A stretch of DNA of 64,000 nucleotides from Candidatus Tenebribacter davisii (GTDB taxonomy: Bacteria > Cloacimonadota > Cloacimonadia > Cloacimonadales > TCS61): assembly GCA_030765535.1 (NCBI GenBank), contig JAVCCH010000166.1, forward strand, positions 1 to 64,000, given 5' to 3'. Under the pieces are notes generated by a model that did not search any database, was not told the DNA's origin, and saw only the letters and a list, made by a program, of their open reading frames with translations. The position numbers and the translations under genes are program-made. The first letter of the stretch is position 1. Each line of letters starts with the position of its first letter. This document shows positions 1 through 8,712 of the stretch, in pieces.

Positions 1-495
1 AGGTCGAAGATACGAGAGTGTTTTGTTTTTTCTAACTTCTGCTAATCTTTGTGAAAGTTTGTGAGCAAAAGCAATCGTCATCGGCATTAATTCAGGGGTT
101 TCATCGCAGGCATAACCAAACATCATACCCTGATCACCAGCTCCTTGTTCGTGATCTTTATGCTTATCAACTCCCAGAGCAATATCTGTTGACTGCTTAT
201 CTATTGATGTGAGTACAGCACAAGTTTTATAACCAATTCCATAATCCACATTGGTATAACCTATATCTTTAATTGTATTCCGTACAATACTGGGAATATC
301 AACATAACAATCAGTTGTAATCTCACCGGCGATCACAGCCATTCCGGTTGTGAGAAAAGTTTCACAAGCAACTCTACCATCAGGATCTTTTTCTAAAATG
401 GCATCTAAGATAGCATCTGAGATCTGATCAGCCATTTTATCTGGATGACCTTCTGTTACAGATTCAGATGTAAATAAATGTTTCTCGTTTTTCAT
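1..495 (-). CDS. metK: S-adenosylmethionine synthetase, partial (C-terminus beyond left edge)
   Basis: Makes SAM from methionine and ATP in the cytosol. Only the first 165 codons of a family that is usually about 380-400 residues lie in the window; the frame is open to base 1, so this is an edge cut and not a pseudogene. The N-terminal motif [10 protein letters not shown] (residues 11-20, with the catalytic-loop His17) and the family signature [12 protein letters not shown] (about 118-129) are both intact. The ATG at 493-495 is preceded by a GGGAT ribosome-binding sequence. It starts 9 bases after the ptsI stop and is probably the last visible gene of the long kdsA-to-ptsI train. No SAM riboswitch-like leader fits in the 9-base gap. 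Confidence 0.95.
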   Translation of the reverse strand, partial: MKNEKHLFTSESVTEGHPDKMADQISDAILDAILEKDPDGRVACETFLTTGMAVIAGEITTDCYVDIPSIVRNTIKDIGYTNVDYGIGYKTCAVLTSIDKQSTDIALGVDKHKDHEQGAGDQGMMFGYACDETPELMPMTIAFAHKLSQRLAEVRKNKTLSYLRP

Positions 496-504
496 ATTTT
501 ATCC

Positions 505-2205
505 CTATTTTATTAATTTATCAACTTCTTCCGAAGTTTTACAAGCAAGAATTTTATCTAATTTTGGTTTAATTTTACTAATATCGCAATTAATAATTTC
601 TTTTTTAATCGCTAATAATCTTCCCGGGCTTACACTAAGCTCATCTACACCAAGAGCCAGCAATAATTTAATATATTTATTTTCAGAAGCCATCTCACCA
701 CAAACTGCAACTTTCTTTCCCAGTTGATGCGCATTATCTACAGTTAATTTTATTAATTTTAACACAGCCGGATGAGTCGGTTTATAGTAATCTGATATAG
801 CTTGGTTATTCCTGTCAACAGCTAAAGTATATTGTATAAGGTCATTAGTTCCAATGCTTAAGAAGTCACAAACTTCAGCTATAGAATCTGAAATAACTGC
901 AGCAGATGGAATCTCAATCATAGCGCCAAGTTCAATCTCAGAATTATATGGAATTCCAGCTTTACTGAGCTCTTCACTACATGTTTTAATAATTTTCTTA
1001 CATTCAATGATCTCATTTACTCCTGATATCATTGGGAACATGATCTTTATATTTCCCTGCATGTTTGCTCGTAAGATAGCGCGAATTTGCTGTTTAAATA
1101 TCGGGATATTCTTCAGTGATATTCTAATCCCGCGACATCCAAGATTAGGATTATCTTCTGAGGCGATATTCAAAATCCGTGAAAGCTTATCACCTCCCAC
1201 ATCAATCGTTCTTATCACAACTGAATTGGGATTTGATTGTTCTGCTATACTTTTATATATTTCATACTGTTCCTCTTCAGATGGCAGATCTTCGAAATCT
1301 ATGAATAGAAATTCAGTGCGGAAAAGTCCAATTCCAGCACTATGAAATTTTACGACTTGATCTATCTCCTGTGGGATTTCAATATTACTCATCAACTTAA
1401 TTATTTTGCCATCAATTGTGACAGGCTCAACATCAATCAATTTCAGTAATTTTGTTCTTACGTTTTGCTCTTTTGAGTATATTGTTTTATATTTTTCTAA
1501 TATTTTTTTGGTAGGATCTATTATTAAATAACCATTGTTACCATCAACAATAATATCTCCGCCATCTTTAATATTTCCCATCAAACCCATGGTGTTAACC
1601 AGCATTGGAAGATTCATAGATCTTGCAATTATACTGCTATGAGAATTTTTACTTCCTCGTTCAGTACATAATCCATGAATGTTTTTCTTAAAAACTTTAG
1701 TTACGAAAGATGGTGTTATATTTTCCATGATCAAGATCGAATTTTCTTCGATATCTTCCAAGACATCCTTTTTAACACCGAGAATATGACTCAGCAATCT
1801 ATAAGATACATCTTCCAGATCGTTCACCCGATGAGAAAGATACATATCATTCATGCTGTTAAAAACTTCAACTGCTTCGGAGAAATATGAACTTACAGCA
1901 TGTTCTAAACTATTTAGATCCTTAGTAATTAATTTTGATACTTTCTTATCAAATTCAGGATCCTGTAAGATCATTTTGTGGGATTCTAGAATATCTCTGT
2001 TTTCCTGTGAATAGGAGAAATCCTGTATAAGTTTATCTAATTCATTACTTACAAATTTTACGTCTTTTTTGAATCTGGAAAGTTCAACTTTTACTTCATC
2101 TTTATGGATCTTCCTGCGTTCGATATACAGATCTCTCTTTCTTATGATCTTTGCTTTACCGATCGCAACTCCTGATGAAACCGAATTACCTTGTATTTTT
2201 TTCAC
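505..2205 (-). CDS. ptsI: Phosphoenolpyruvate-protein phosphotransferase (PTS enzyme I)
   Basis: Enzyme I takes phosphate from phosphoenolpyruvate onto its own histidine and passes it to HPr His15. At 566 residues it is full length. The phosphorylated His is in GSKNSHSSIIARS (His189, the same number as in E. coli), and the C-terminal PEP-binding half has the RTIDVGGDK, LFRTEFLF and VCGEMAS motifs. The start is GTG (2203-2205), with GGAGAA about 10 bases upstream inside the end of ptsH and only 4 bases between the genes. No sugar-specific EII gene is in the window, so the chain could serve regulation (through HPr kinase) as much as sugar uptake; that is inference. Confidence 0.95.
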   Translation of the reverse strand: MKKIQGNSVSSGVAIGKAKIIRKRDLYIERRKIHKDEVKVELSRFKKDVKFVSNELDKLIQDFSYSQENRDILESHKMILQDPEFDKKVSKLITKDLNSLEHAVSSYFSEAVEVFNSMNDMYLSHRVNDLEDVSYRLLSHILGVKKDVLEDIEENSILIMENITPSFVTKVFKKNIHGLCTERGSKNSHSSIIARSMNLPMLVNTMGLMGNIKDGGDIIVDGNNGYLIIDPTKKILEKYKTIYSKEQNVRTKLLKLIDVEPVTIDGKIIKLMSNIEIPQEIDQVVKFHSAGIGLFRTEFLFIDFEDLPSEEEQYEIYKSIAEQSNPNSVVIRTIDVGGDKLSRILNIASEDNPNLGCRGIRISLKNIPIFKQQIRAILRANMQGNIKIMFPMISGVNEIIECKKIIKTCSEELSKAGIPYNSEIELGAMIEIPSAAVISDSIAEVCDFLSIGTNDLIQYTLAVDRNNQAISDYYKPTHPAVLKLIKLTVDNAHQLGKKVAVCGEMASENKYIKLLLALGVDELSVSPGRLLAIKKEIINCDISKIKPKLDKILACKTSEEVDKLIK

Positions 2206-2209
2206 TTAT

Positions 2210-2476
2210 CTAATCTTCTCCAAATTTAGCAGCAAATAATTCAGTGATCTCTTTTATTAAAAATTTTTCGTCAACACCATCAGCTACTAACTCTAATTCT
2301 GAACCAAATTCTGCTGCTAATGTCATTACTCCCATTATACTTTTACCGTTTATTTCCATATCAGATTTTATTATCTTGAATTCTGATCTGAACTTCGTTG
2401 CAGTTTTTACGATCAAAGTAGCAGGACGTGCATGCATTCCAAGTTTATTAACGATCTTTATTTTTTTTCTTATCAT
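2210..2476 (-). CDS. ptsH: Phosphocarrier protein HPr
   Basis: Small 88-residue HPr. It carries both known phosphorylation sites: His15 in LGMHARPA, charged by enzyme I, and Ser46 in NGKSIMGVM, the site used by HPr kinase. The Ser46 site matters because hprK lies 11 bases upstream in the same direction, so the ATP-dependent regulatory arm is encoded beside its substrate. It is followed after 4 bases by ptsI. The hprK-ptsH-ptsI order makes a compact regulatory PTS. Confidence 0.96.
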   Translation of the reverse strand: MIRKKIKIVNKLGMHARPATLIVKTATKFRSEFKIIKSDMEINGKSIMGVMTLAAEFGSELELVADGVDEKFLIKEITELFAAKFGED

Positions 2477-2487
2477 ATAATTACATT

Positions 2488-3453
2488 TTATCCTTTATCA
2501 GCAATATGCTTTTCGCGTATTTTTGCTTTTCTCTTCAGGTCTTCCTGCAATTTATCAGTATACTCTTTTGCTGCATCATAGCCAAATAATTTTGATATAT
2601 GATTCATTGCCACGACCTCGACTATTACAGCGATATTTTTCCCAGGTGAAATAGGAAGGTAAATTATCGGGATACTATTTCCCAGGATCTCTACATTGTT
2701 ATTACTTAGCCCAATCCTCTCATAATCCATATTATCTTTCCATGGCATCAGTTCGATCTGGACATCGATCCTTTTTTTAATTCGTACTGCCTGTATCCCA
2801 AACATCTTTGCCACATCAATAAGACCGATCCCTCTAACTTCCATAAAATGACCATAATTATTTGTAGCGCTGCCAACTAAAATATCTTCTTTTGAAGTAA
2901 TTTTAACAACATCATCAGTTATTAGTCTCTGACCACGTTCAACCAATTCCAATGCACATTCACTTTTACCTATACCACTTTTACCGGTAAGAAGAATTCC
3001 AACTCCGAAAACATCAATTAGAGTACCATGAATTGTTTTCGATTGTGCAAAGAAACTTTGTAAAAAGATCCTGAGAGAATTAAATAACTTATCTGTAGAT
3101 AATCGGGAAGAAAATATTGGGATCTTCATTTCATTAGCCAAGAATTCGATCTGCTTGGGAATAGTTAATCCTTTAGTAATAATAATAGCCGGAATATCAT
3201 AGACAAGGGTTTCTTTGACGTTATTATAAAGGTCTTCCTCTTTTAATGATTGTAAATAACTAATCTCAGTTTCACCGAGAATTTGAATACGATTATAATC
3301 AAATCTCTCAAAATACCCGGTTAAAGCAAGTCCTGGTCTATTTAAAAATGAAGTAGTGATCTCACCTTGCATTGTATCGGGATTTGTTATCAACGTAAGT
3401 GAAAGATCCTTTTTCTTTAGTTCGTATAACACTTTTACACTAATTTTTTTCAT
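2488..3453 (-). CDS. hprK: HPr kinase/phosphorylase
   Basis: Bifunctional enzyme that phosphorylates and dephosphorylates HPr on Ser46. At 321 residues it has the usual length. The N-terminal domain (1-130) is followed by the catalytic domain, with IHGTLIDVFGVGILL at about 141-155, the Walker A loop TGKSGIGKSE (156-165) and the family signature MEVRGIGLIDVAKMFGI (204-220). It lies between hpf and ptsH. The 62-base gap to hpf holds a strong hairpin (3472-3503) that could separate expression of the two genes. Family membership is certain; the regulated targets (carbon use or envelope synthesis) cannot be read from the sequence. Confidence 0.95.
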   Translation of the reverse strand: MKKISVKVLYELKKKDLSLTLITNPDTMQGEITTSFLNRPGLALTGYFERFDYNRIQILGETEISYLQSLKEEDLYNNVKETLVYDIPAIIITKGLTIPKQIEFLANEMKIPIFSSRLSTDKLFNSLRIFLQSFFAQSKTIHGTLIDVFGVGILLTGKSGIGKSECALELVERGQRLITDDVVKITSKEDILVGSATNNYGHFMEVRGIGLIDVAKMFGIQAVRIKKRIDVQIELMPWKDNMDYERIGLSNNNVEILGNSIPIIYLPISPGKNIAVIVEVVAMNHISKLFGYDAAKEYTDKLQEDLKRKAKIREKHIADKG

Positions 3454-3471
3454 ATTCCCTACTTTTTATTG

Positions 3472-3503
3472 TGAACCCGTTCCCGTCAAGAGGAACGGGT
3501 TCA
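3472..3503 (-). terminator. Perfect 12-bp stem-loop between hpf and hprK
   Basis: Arms TGAACCCGTTCC and GGAACGGGTTCA pair perfectly around an 8-base loop, just after the hpf stop. Read on the minus strand it is followed by AATAAAAAG and not a T-run, so it is not a classical rho-independent terminator. It may be an attenuator, an RNA-stabilising 3' end for hpf or a processing site. Confidence 0.5.
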
Positions 3504-3515
3504 TTACAACTTCTT

Positions 3516-4040
3516 TTATGCTTCAATTAACTTATAATGTTCCTCATCTTTTCTTACTAAAACATTAACTTTATCAGTCTCTAAATTCTTGAATACCAAA
3601 TACATATCGTTTATATTATCGAATTTTTCCAGTGCTTCTTCAACTGTCAAATTCTCTGCTAAAATTCTTTTAATTTTAACTCTCTTTTTGCCTTCATTTC
3701 TTTCAATTAGGTCGGCATAAACAAAATGAAGGTTTTCTTTTAAACTTTTCTTATTATGATCAGACCATTTATCCTTCATTTTCTTGATTTGCTGCTCCAT
3801 TTTATCTACAGCATTATCAATTGCCAAATACATATCTTTTTCAACAGTTTCACATTTCAAGTTATGCTTTGGCGCATGAACAATAAGTTCAACCTTATTC
3901 CCATTTTTTTCAAATGAAAGAATAAAATTTGCTGTGATAATATTTTCAAAATACCTCTCTAATTTTGAACATGATCCATAGATATGATCTCTGATCGCGT
4001 TCGTCAAATCAAAATGACGAGCAGTAATTGTAATTTGCAT
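3516..4040 (-). CDS. hpf: Ribosome hibernation promoting factor, long form
   Basis: Ribosome-associated inhibitor that dimerises 70S ribosomes in starvation. Of 174 residues, the first ~100 form the S30AE/YfiA domain (ITARHFDLTNAIRDHI at the start) and the last ~55 are the long-form dimerisation domain (MTVEEA-like NLTVEEALEKFD, then VNVLVRKDEEHYKLIEA). The start ATG has a good AAGGAG upstream. It sits in the ancient lptB-rpoN-hpf-ptsN/hprK neighbourhood, here interrupted by lpdA and lipA. The long form implies it works without a separate RMF. Confidence 0.93.
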   Translation of the reverse strand: MQITITARHFDLTNAIRDHIYGSCSKLERYFENIITANFILSFEKNGNKVELIVHAPKHNLKCETVEKDMYLAIDNAVDKMEQQIKKMKDKWSDHNKKSLKENLHFVYADLIERNEGKKRVKIKRILAENLTVEEALEKFDNINDMYLVFKNLETDKVNVLVRKDEEHYKLIEA

Positions 4041-4077
4041 AATTATCTCCTTTTAATACCATAGGATTAAAAACATC

Positions 4078-4956
4078 CTATGGCTTCTTGTTTAAGATTT
4101 TTTTTGCCTTTTCTGCATGATATGAACTGCGAACAAGAGGGGCAGATTCCACTAATTTAAAGCCCATTCTTTCTCCCTCTTTTTTATAAAATTCAAAAGT
4201 GTCTGGATGTACATATTCTACAACTGGAAAATGCGTTTTTGAAGGAGCTATATATTGTCCAATTGTAATTATATCCACATCTATCTTACGTAATTCGGCC
4301 AGCAGATCAAGCACTTCATCTTTAGTTTCTCCAAGTCCAACCATGAAACCACTTTTTGTAAGTATGGAACTATCAACTTTTTTGGCTGTTTGAAGAACTT
4401 TTAACGACCGTTCAAAGTCTGCCATTGGGCGTACTAAATGGTAGAGACGAGGAATGGTCTCGACATTATGATTCAAAACATCCGGACTAGCATTAACAAT
4501 TTTCTTCACCTGTTCCAGATCACCATTAAGATCCGAAATTAATAATTCAATTGATATATCAGGATCACAAATTGACCTGATCTGTTTTATAACTTCAATA
4601 AATTGAGAAGCACCCCCATCAGAGAGATCATCTCTTGTTACGGTAGTGACAACAACATATTTCAATCCAAGTTCTTTTGATAATTCTGCAATAGCTTTTG
4701 GTTCATTTTTATCAGGTGGATCAAGTTTTTTTCTGGTTTTATCTATTGCACAAAACGTGCAGTTCCTGGTACAAGTTTCTCCCAGGATCATAAAAGTAGC
4801 AGTACCATTTTCAAAGCACTCACCCTGATTCGGACATTTTGCACTTTCACATACAGTATGCAAATTGTATTTTCTTAACTTATTAATTATCTCACGTGCT
4901 TTTCTAGCACCTAACTTTTTTGATTTTAACCAATTCGGCTTTCTTATTACTTCCAT
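4078..4956 (-). CDS. lipA: Lipoyl synthase
   Basis: Radical-SAM enzyme that inserts two sulfur atoms into octanoyl groups on lipoyl domains. At 292 residues it is normal length. Both iron-sulfur clusters are visible: the auxiliary cluster Cys36, Cys41 and Cys47 (CESAKCPNQGEC) and the radical-SAM cluster Cys62, Cys66 and Cys69 (CTRNCTFC). The C-terminal RSSY serine motif that caps the auxiliary cluster is present (VRSSYHAEK). It follows lpdA by 26 bases, so the cofactor maker and the lipoamide oxidising enzyme are co-transcribed. No 2-oxoacid dehydrogenase or GcvH gene is in view. Confidence 0.96.
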   Translation of the reverse strand: MEVIRKPNWLKSKKLGARKAREIINKLRKYNLHTVCESAKCPNQGECFENGTATFMILGETCTRNCTFCAIDKTRKKLDPPDKNEPKAIAELSKELGLKYVVVTTVTRDDLSDGGASQFIEVIKQIRSICDPDISIELLISDLNGDLEQVKKIVNASPDVLNHNVETIPRLYHLVRPMADFERSLKVLQTAKKVDSSILTKSGFMVGLGETKDEVLDLLAELRKIDVDIITIGQYIAPSKTHFPVVEYVHPDTFEFYKKEGERMGFKLVESAPLVRSSYHAEKAKKILNKKP

Positions 4957-4982
4957 ATTTCCCTAAAATTTATTTTTACACT

Positions 4983-6380
4983 TTATATTTTGTGGATAGC
5001 AAGTTTCTCAAGATCCTCAACTGCTTCCATTACAATTTCCGATAAAGTCGGATGAGCAAAAATTACTTTTTTTACATCATCAACTGTTGCTTCTAAACCA
5101 ATTAATACTCCTGCTTGTGCTATTAATTCCGTCGCTTGCTGTCCAATAATATGAACACCCAGTATTTTCTTGGATATCTCAGAAGCAATTACTTTTACAA
5201 ATCCGAAAGTTGCTCCCATTCCCAATGCTTTCCCATTTGCTGAGTAGGGAAATTTCCCGACAATTATCTCTCCAAATCTTTCTTCAGCTTCTTTTTGTGA
5301 ATAGCCTACTGAAGCTATCTCAGGATTTGTAAAAGTACAGGCAGGTATTTTTTTATAATCAAGCTCAATTACATCTATATCCTTCTCATTTAATTCATTC
5401 TGAATAATATCTGCTACGATCAATCCCTGCTTACTTGCAGTGTGAGCCAGCATAAGTTTGCCAGTTACATCTCCAATGGCAAATACATTTTCCAGATTCG
5501 TTCTCATAAAATTATCAATATTCACAAATCCTTTTTCAATATTAAGTTCACAATTTTCAAAAGTAATATTCATTACAGGTTCTCTTCCAATGCTTACAAG
5601 CACTTTTTCTGCTTCAATTTCTTTTCCACTTGATAATTTCAGAATTATTCCCTTAGAAATTTCCTGATAATCTTCAACAGCTGTTTTGAGATGTAATTTT
5701 ATTCCACTTCGCTTTAGCGACATTCCCAATCTTTTTGATATTTCAGAATCTTCCTGATTTATCAATGACGGTAAAAATTCAACAATTTCTACATCCACGC
5801 CAAGTTGATTATAAATCGAAGCAAATTCACAACCTATTACTCCACCACCAATAACAACCAGTTTTTTGGGAAGTTCTTCCATTTTTAAGATCTCTTTCGA
5901 AGATAGAATATTGCTGTTGTTAAATTGAATAAATGGTAACTCTTTGGGTTTTGAACCGGTTGCAAGAATTACATAATCAGCAAAATACTCTTCATTGTTC
6001 ACAATTATCTTATATCCTGAATTAATTTTCTCAATTTTTGTAACAACTTCTTTAAAAACTTGGATCTTCCTTTTTTGGAACATAAACTCAACACCGGATA
6101 CCAGTTTTTCTACAACTTTATTCTTTCTTTGCCAGATTTCTTTATAATTAATATTTACATTTTCTACTAAGATTCCAAAATTTTCTGATTCCTTGATCTC
6201 TGAATATAGTTCAGCAACCTTAACAAGAGATTTCGTTGGTATACATCCATGATTTAGACATACACCTCCCAATCTTTCTTTTTCAAATACTGCAACTTCA
6301 ATACCATATTGCTGAAGCCGGATCGCTGAAACATATCCACCCGGACCACCACCAATAATTACAACTTTGAACCTATTCAC
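4983..6380 (-). CDS. lpdA: Dihydrolipoamide dehydrogenase (E3)
   Basis: Flavoprotein that reoxidises dihydrolipoyl groups with NAD+. 465 residues, full length. An N-terminal FAD-binding motif IIGGGPGGYVSA (8-19), redox-active disulfide Cys41/Cys46 in GGVCLNHGCIPTKS, a second Rossmann motif VVIGGGVIGCEFA (about 171-183) and the C-terminal active-site His443 (AHPTLSEIVMEA) are all intact. The GTG start overlaps the rpoN stop by four bases (GTGA), indicating translational coupling to rpoN, an unusual partner. It could serve a glycine cleavage system or a 2-oxoacid dehydrogenase; the window does not tell which. Confidence 0.95.
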   Translation of the reverse strand: MNRFKVVIIGGGPGGYVSAIRLQQYGIEVAVFEKERLGGVCLNHGCIPTKSLVKVAELYSEIKESENFGILVENVNINYKEIWQRKNKVVEKLVSGVEFMFQKRKIQVFKEVVTKIEKINSGYKIIVNNEEYFADYVILATGSKPKELPFIQFNNSNILSSKEILKMEELPKKLVVIGGGVIGCEFASIYNQLGVDVEIVEFLPSLINQEDSEISKRLGMSLKRSGIKLHLKTAVEDYQEISKGIILKLSSGKEIEAEKVLVSIGREPVMNITFENCELNIEKGFVNIDNFMRTNLENVFAIGDVTGKLMLAHTASKQGLIVADIIQNELNEKDIDVIELDYKKIPACTFTNPEIASVGYSQKEAEERFGEIIVGKFPYSANGKALGMGATFGFVKVIASEISKKILGVHIIGQQATELIAQAGVLIGLEATVDDVKKVIFAHPTLSEIVMEAVEDLEKLAIHKI

Positions 6381-7834
6381 TCTTTTCTCCTCAATCTACT
6401 ATTAAGAATGCCCTTTGCTTTTCTATATTTTGCTATTACCCGGCGTGAAACATTAATATTCATCCCTACAAGTTTTTCTGCAATATCCTGATCACTAAGT
6501 GGATTCGTAGTATCTTCTTTATCAATCATTTGGGTTATTTTCTGTTCCACATTATGCCTGGAAATGGAATTATAATTATTATCCTTACCGGCTTTACTGG
6601 TAAAGAAGTCTTTCAGACACATAACACCAAAAGGTGTATCGGCATATTTTATACGAACAACACGAGAAATCGTAGACTCATTAACCTGAAGTTCCTGAGC
6701 GATCTCTGAATATGTGAGTGGTCTCAGAACTCTATTCTCTCCATAAAAGAAATCCGGTTGATGATGCAAAATAGATTTTGTTACGCGTTCAAGCGTCCTT
6801 CCTCTTAAATAAATGGATTTTATTAGAAATTTTGCAGAGTTTATCTTACTTCTAACGTAATCTAGAGCTTCTTTATCTGTCTTAACCTGTTGAAGGATTT
6901 TATTATATCTTCTACTTAGTCTTATTCTAGGGAATGAATAGTCGTTTATCACAACTTCGTATTCATTTCCTATCCTCTTAATAATCACATCAGGGATAAT
7001 ATAGTTAGAATGATTTGTTAGTAGACGTAATCCAGGTTTTGGATCTAATTTTGCTATTTGTTTCTTCCAATTTAAAATAGTTGTAATAGAAGTACCAAAT
7101 TGTGATGCTATGATTTTATACCTTTTATGAATAAGATCAACAAAATGATCTGAAACAAGGTTTAAGATATTTTCATTACAATTTTCGGGATTGAGTTGAG
7201 CTAATAAGCACTCCTGAATATTCCTGGCAGTGATACCACATGGCTCTAAATGAAGGATCATTAGATGAATCTCTTCAGCTCTGAGAATATCAATATCAAA
7301 TTCATCTGTAACTTTTTCCATGCTAAAATCTTTTGGTAAAAACCCGTGTGCATCTATGCTATCAAATAATTCGTTTGCAAATTCCAGTTCTTCTTCAGTA
7401 AGGTCTAACTTCTCAATTTTGAATACAAATTCATCCTTCTTATTATGTGATTCTTTTGCTACTTGATCGAAGTTTATTCCTTCAGGTGCACTTGATAAGC
7501 CAGAACTTCCCTGATAGTACTCTGAATATGAATCTAATATTTCACTTAACTCTTTCGTCTCTTCCAGAGTTTTCTTAAGTTCTTCATTTTCAGCTTCCTT
7601 TTTGATCTCATCTTCAATTTTTTCTTTAACTTCTTCATTTTTTAAAACTGGTAATTCATCATCTTCGTGGAGTTCAGCAAGTTCCAGCATTGGATTACTT
7701 ATCATCTCTTGTTTTAAATGTGTTTCTAATTGCATTAATGGCATAGCAAGCATTTCCAAAGATTGAAGCATTTTAGGCTTCAATAATAAATTTTGCGTTT
7801 GTTTTTGAACTAATATTTGCTTAAATTTAGCCAT
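6377..7834 (-). CDS. rpoN: RNA polymerase sigma-54 factor
   Basis: Alternative sigma factor that needs AAA+ activators. 485 residues: Gln/Leu-rich activator-responsive region I (1-48, LVQKQTQNLLLKPKMLQSL), an acidic region II (about 50-110), the core-binding region, a helix-turn-helix (about 375-400, YSEIAQELQVNESTISRV) and the RpoN box RRVIAKYRKAKGI (464-476, normally ARRTVAKYRE-like). It lies 16 bases after lptB, the conserved bacterial lptB-rpoN arrangement, and overlaps lpdA by 4 bases. No sigma-54 activator gene is seen in the window. Confidence 0.96.
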   Translation of the reverse strand: MAKFKQILVQKQTQNLLLKPKMLQSLEMLAMPLMQLETHLKQEMISNPMLELAELHEDDELPVLKNEEVKEKIEDEIKKEAENEELKKTLEETKELSEILDSYSEYYQGSSGLSSAPEGINFDQVAKESHNKKDEFVFKIEKLDLTEEELEFANELFDSIDAHGFLPKDFSMEKVTDEFDIDILRAEEIHLMILHLEPCGITARNIQECLLAQLNPENCNENILNLVSDHFVDLIHKRYKIIASQFGTSITTILNWKKQIAKLDPKPGLRLLTNHSNYIIPDVIIKRIGNEYEVVINDYSFPRIRLSRRYNKILQQVKTDKEALDYVRSKINSAKFLIKSIYLRGRTLERVTKSILHHQPDFFYGENRVLRPLTYSEIAQELQVNESTISRVVRIKYADTPFGVMCLKDFFTSKAGKDNNYNSISRHNVEQKITQMIDKEDTTNPLSDQDIAEKLVGMNINVSRRVIAKYRKAKGILNSRLRRKE

Positions 7835-7850
7835 TATTAACTCTTAGTAA

Positions 7851-8588
7851 TTATTCATTAATAAAAGGATTTGTAAATCTATCACCAAGATATACTTCAC
7901 GCGCTTTATCATCTTTAACAAGTTCTCTTGAAGTTCCACTGAATAAAATTTCTCCTTCAAAAATAATATAAGCTCTTTCAGTGATTTTCAAAGTTTCAAG
8001 TACATTATGATCGGTAATTAAAATTCCTATACTCTTCTTTTTTAGTTTCCTGATGATATCCTGAATGTCTGCAACTGCAAGAGGATCAACTCCGGCAAAC
8101 GGTTCATCCATTAACAAAAAAGAGGGAGAAGTTACAAGTGAACGTGTTATTTCAAGTTTTCTACGTTCTCCTCCAGATAATGTATAAGCTTTCTGCTTTG
8201 CTAATTTTGTCAGATTAAGTTCTTCAAGATGTTCTTCTAACCTTATTTTTCTCTCTTTTTTGGATATATTCAATGTTTCCAGGATTGCCATTATATTCTG
8301 TTCAACAGTTAATTTATGGAATATAGATGGTTCTTGAGCCAGATAACCAATCCCCAGTTGTGCACGTTTGTACATGGGTAAATTTGTGATTTGTTTTTCA
8401 TCAAAATAAACATTCCCACTGTTAACTTTTATTAATCCCAGGATCATGTAGAAAGTTGTTGATTTCCCGGCTCCATTGGGTCCAAGAATCCCAACAACTT
8501 CACCTTGCTGCAAATTAATACTAACATTATTTACAACTTTTCTCTTACCATAAATTTTTGTTAAATTCTCAGTTTTTATGCTCTTCAT
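7851..8588 (-). CDS. lptB: LPS export ABC transporter ATP-binding protein
   Basis: ATPase that drives LPS extraction from the inner membrane with LptF/G. 245 residues with Walker A GPNGAGKS (36-43), signature LSGGERRKLEI (137-147), Walker B LLMDEP (158-163) and the LptB-typical FAGVDPLAV. It lies downstream of lptC and lptA and just before rpoN. The ATG (8586-8588) has no Shine-Dalgarno sequence, and a promoter-like element ends within about 7 bases of it, so an internal, near-leaderless transcript is possible. lptF and lptG are not in the window. Confidence 0.95.
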   Translation of the reverse strand: MKSIKTENLTKIYGKRKVVNNVSINLQQGEVVGILGPNGAGKSTTFYMILGLIKVNSGNVYFDEKQITNLPMYKRAQLGIGYLAQEPSIFHKLTVEQNIMAILETLNISKKERKIRLEEHLEELNLTKLAKQKAYTLSGGERRKLEITRSLVTSPSFLLMDEPFAGVDPLAVADIQDIIRKLKKKSIGILITDHNVLETLKITERAYIIFEGEILFSGTSRELVKDDKAREVYLGDRFTNPFINE

Positions 8589-8594
8589 ATTAAA

Positions 8595-8624
8595 TAAATT
8601 TAATTAATTCTATTTTATTGTCAA
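8595..8624 (-). promoter_or_regulatory. Putative promoter for lptB (TTG-N19-TAAATTTA)
   Basis: On the minus strand TTGACA at 8624-8619 lies 19 bases (counted from TTG) before TAAATTTA, close to the Bacteroidetes TAnnTTTG -7 element. The start site would fall within a few bases of the lptB ATG. This is pattern matching in AT-rich DNA only. Confidence 0.45.
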
Positions 8625-8712
8625 GCGAATACTACAATTAATTTTCATCTTTGGAATAGAATATGCAATCCAGTGAATCTAACTTGTTTTTGTTTATTTA
8701 ATTATATAATTA

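Noticed and set aside
496-504. SAM riboswitch before metK
   Set aside because: Only 9 bases separate metK from ptsI, too short for any riboswitch.
854-1345. Open frames of 60-170 codons opposite or inside large genes
   Set aside because: They lie fully within ptsI, the C25 genes, the kinases and others on the other strand or frame, have no ribosome-binding site or family motifs, and are shadows of the real genes.
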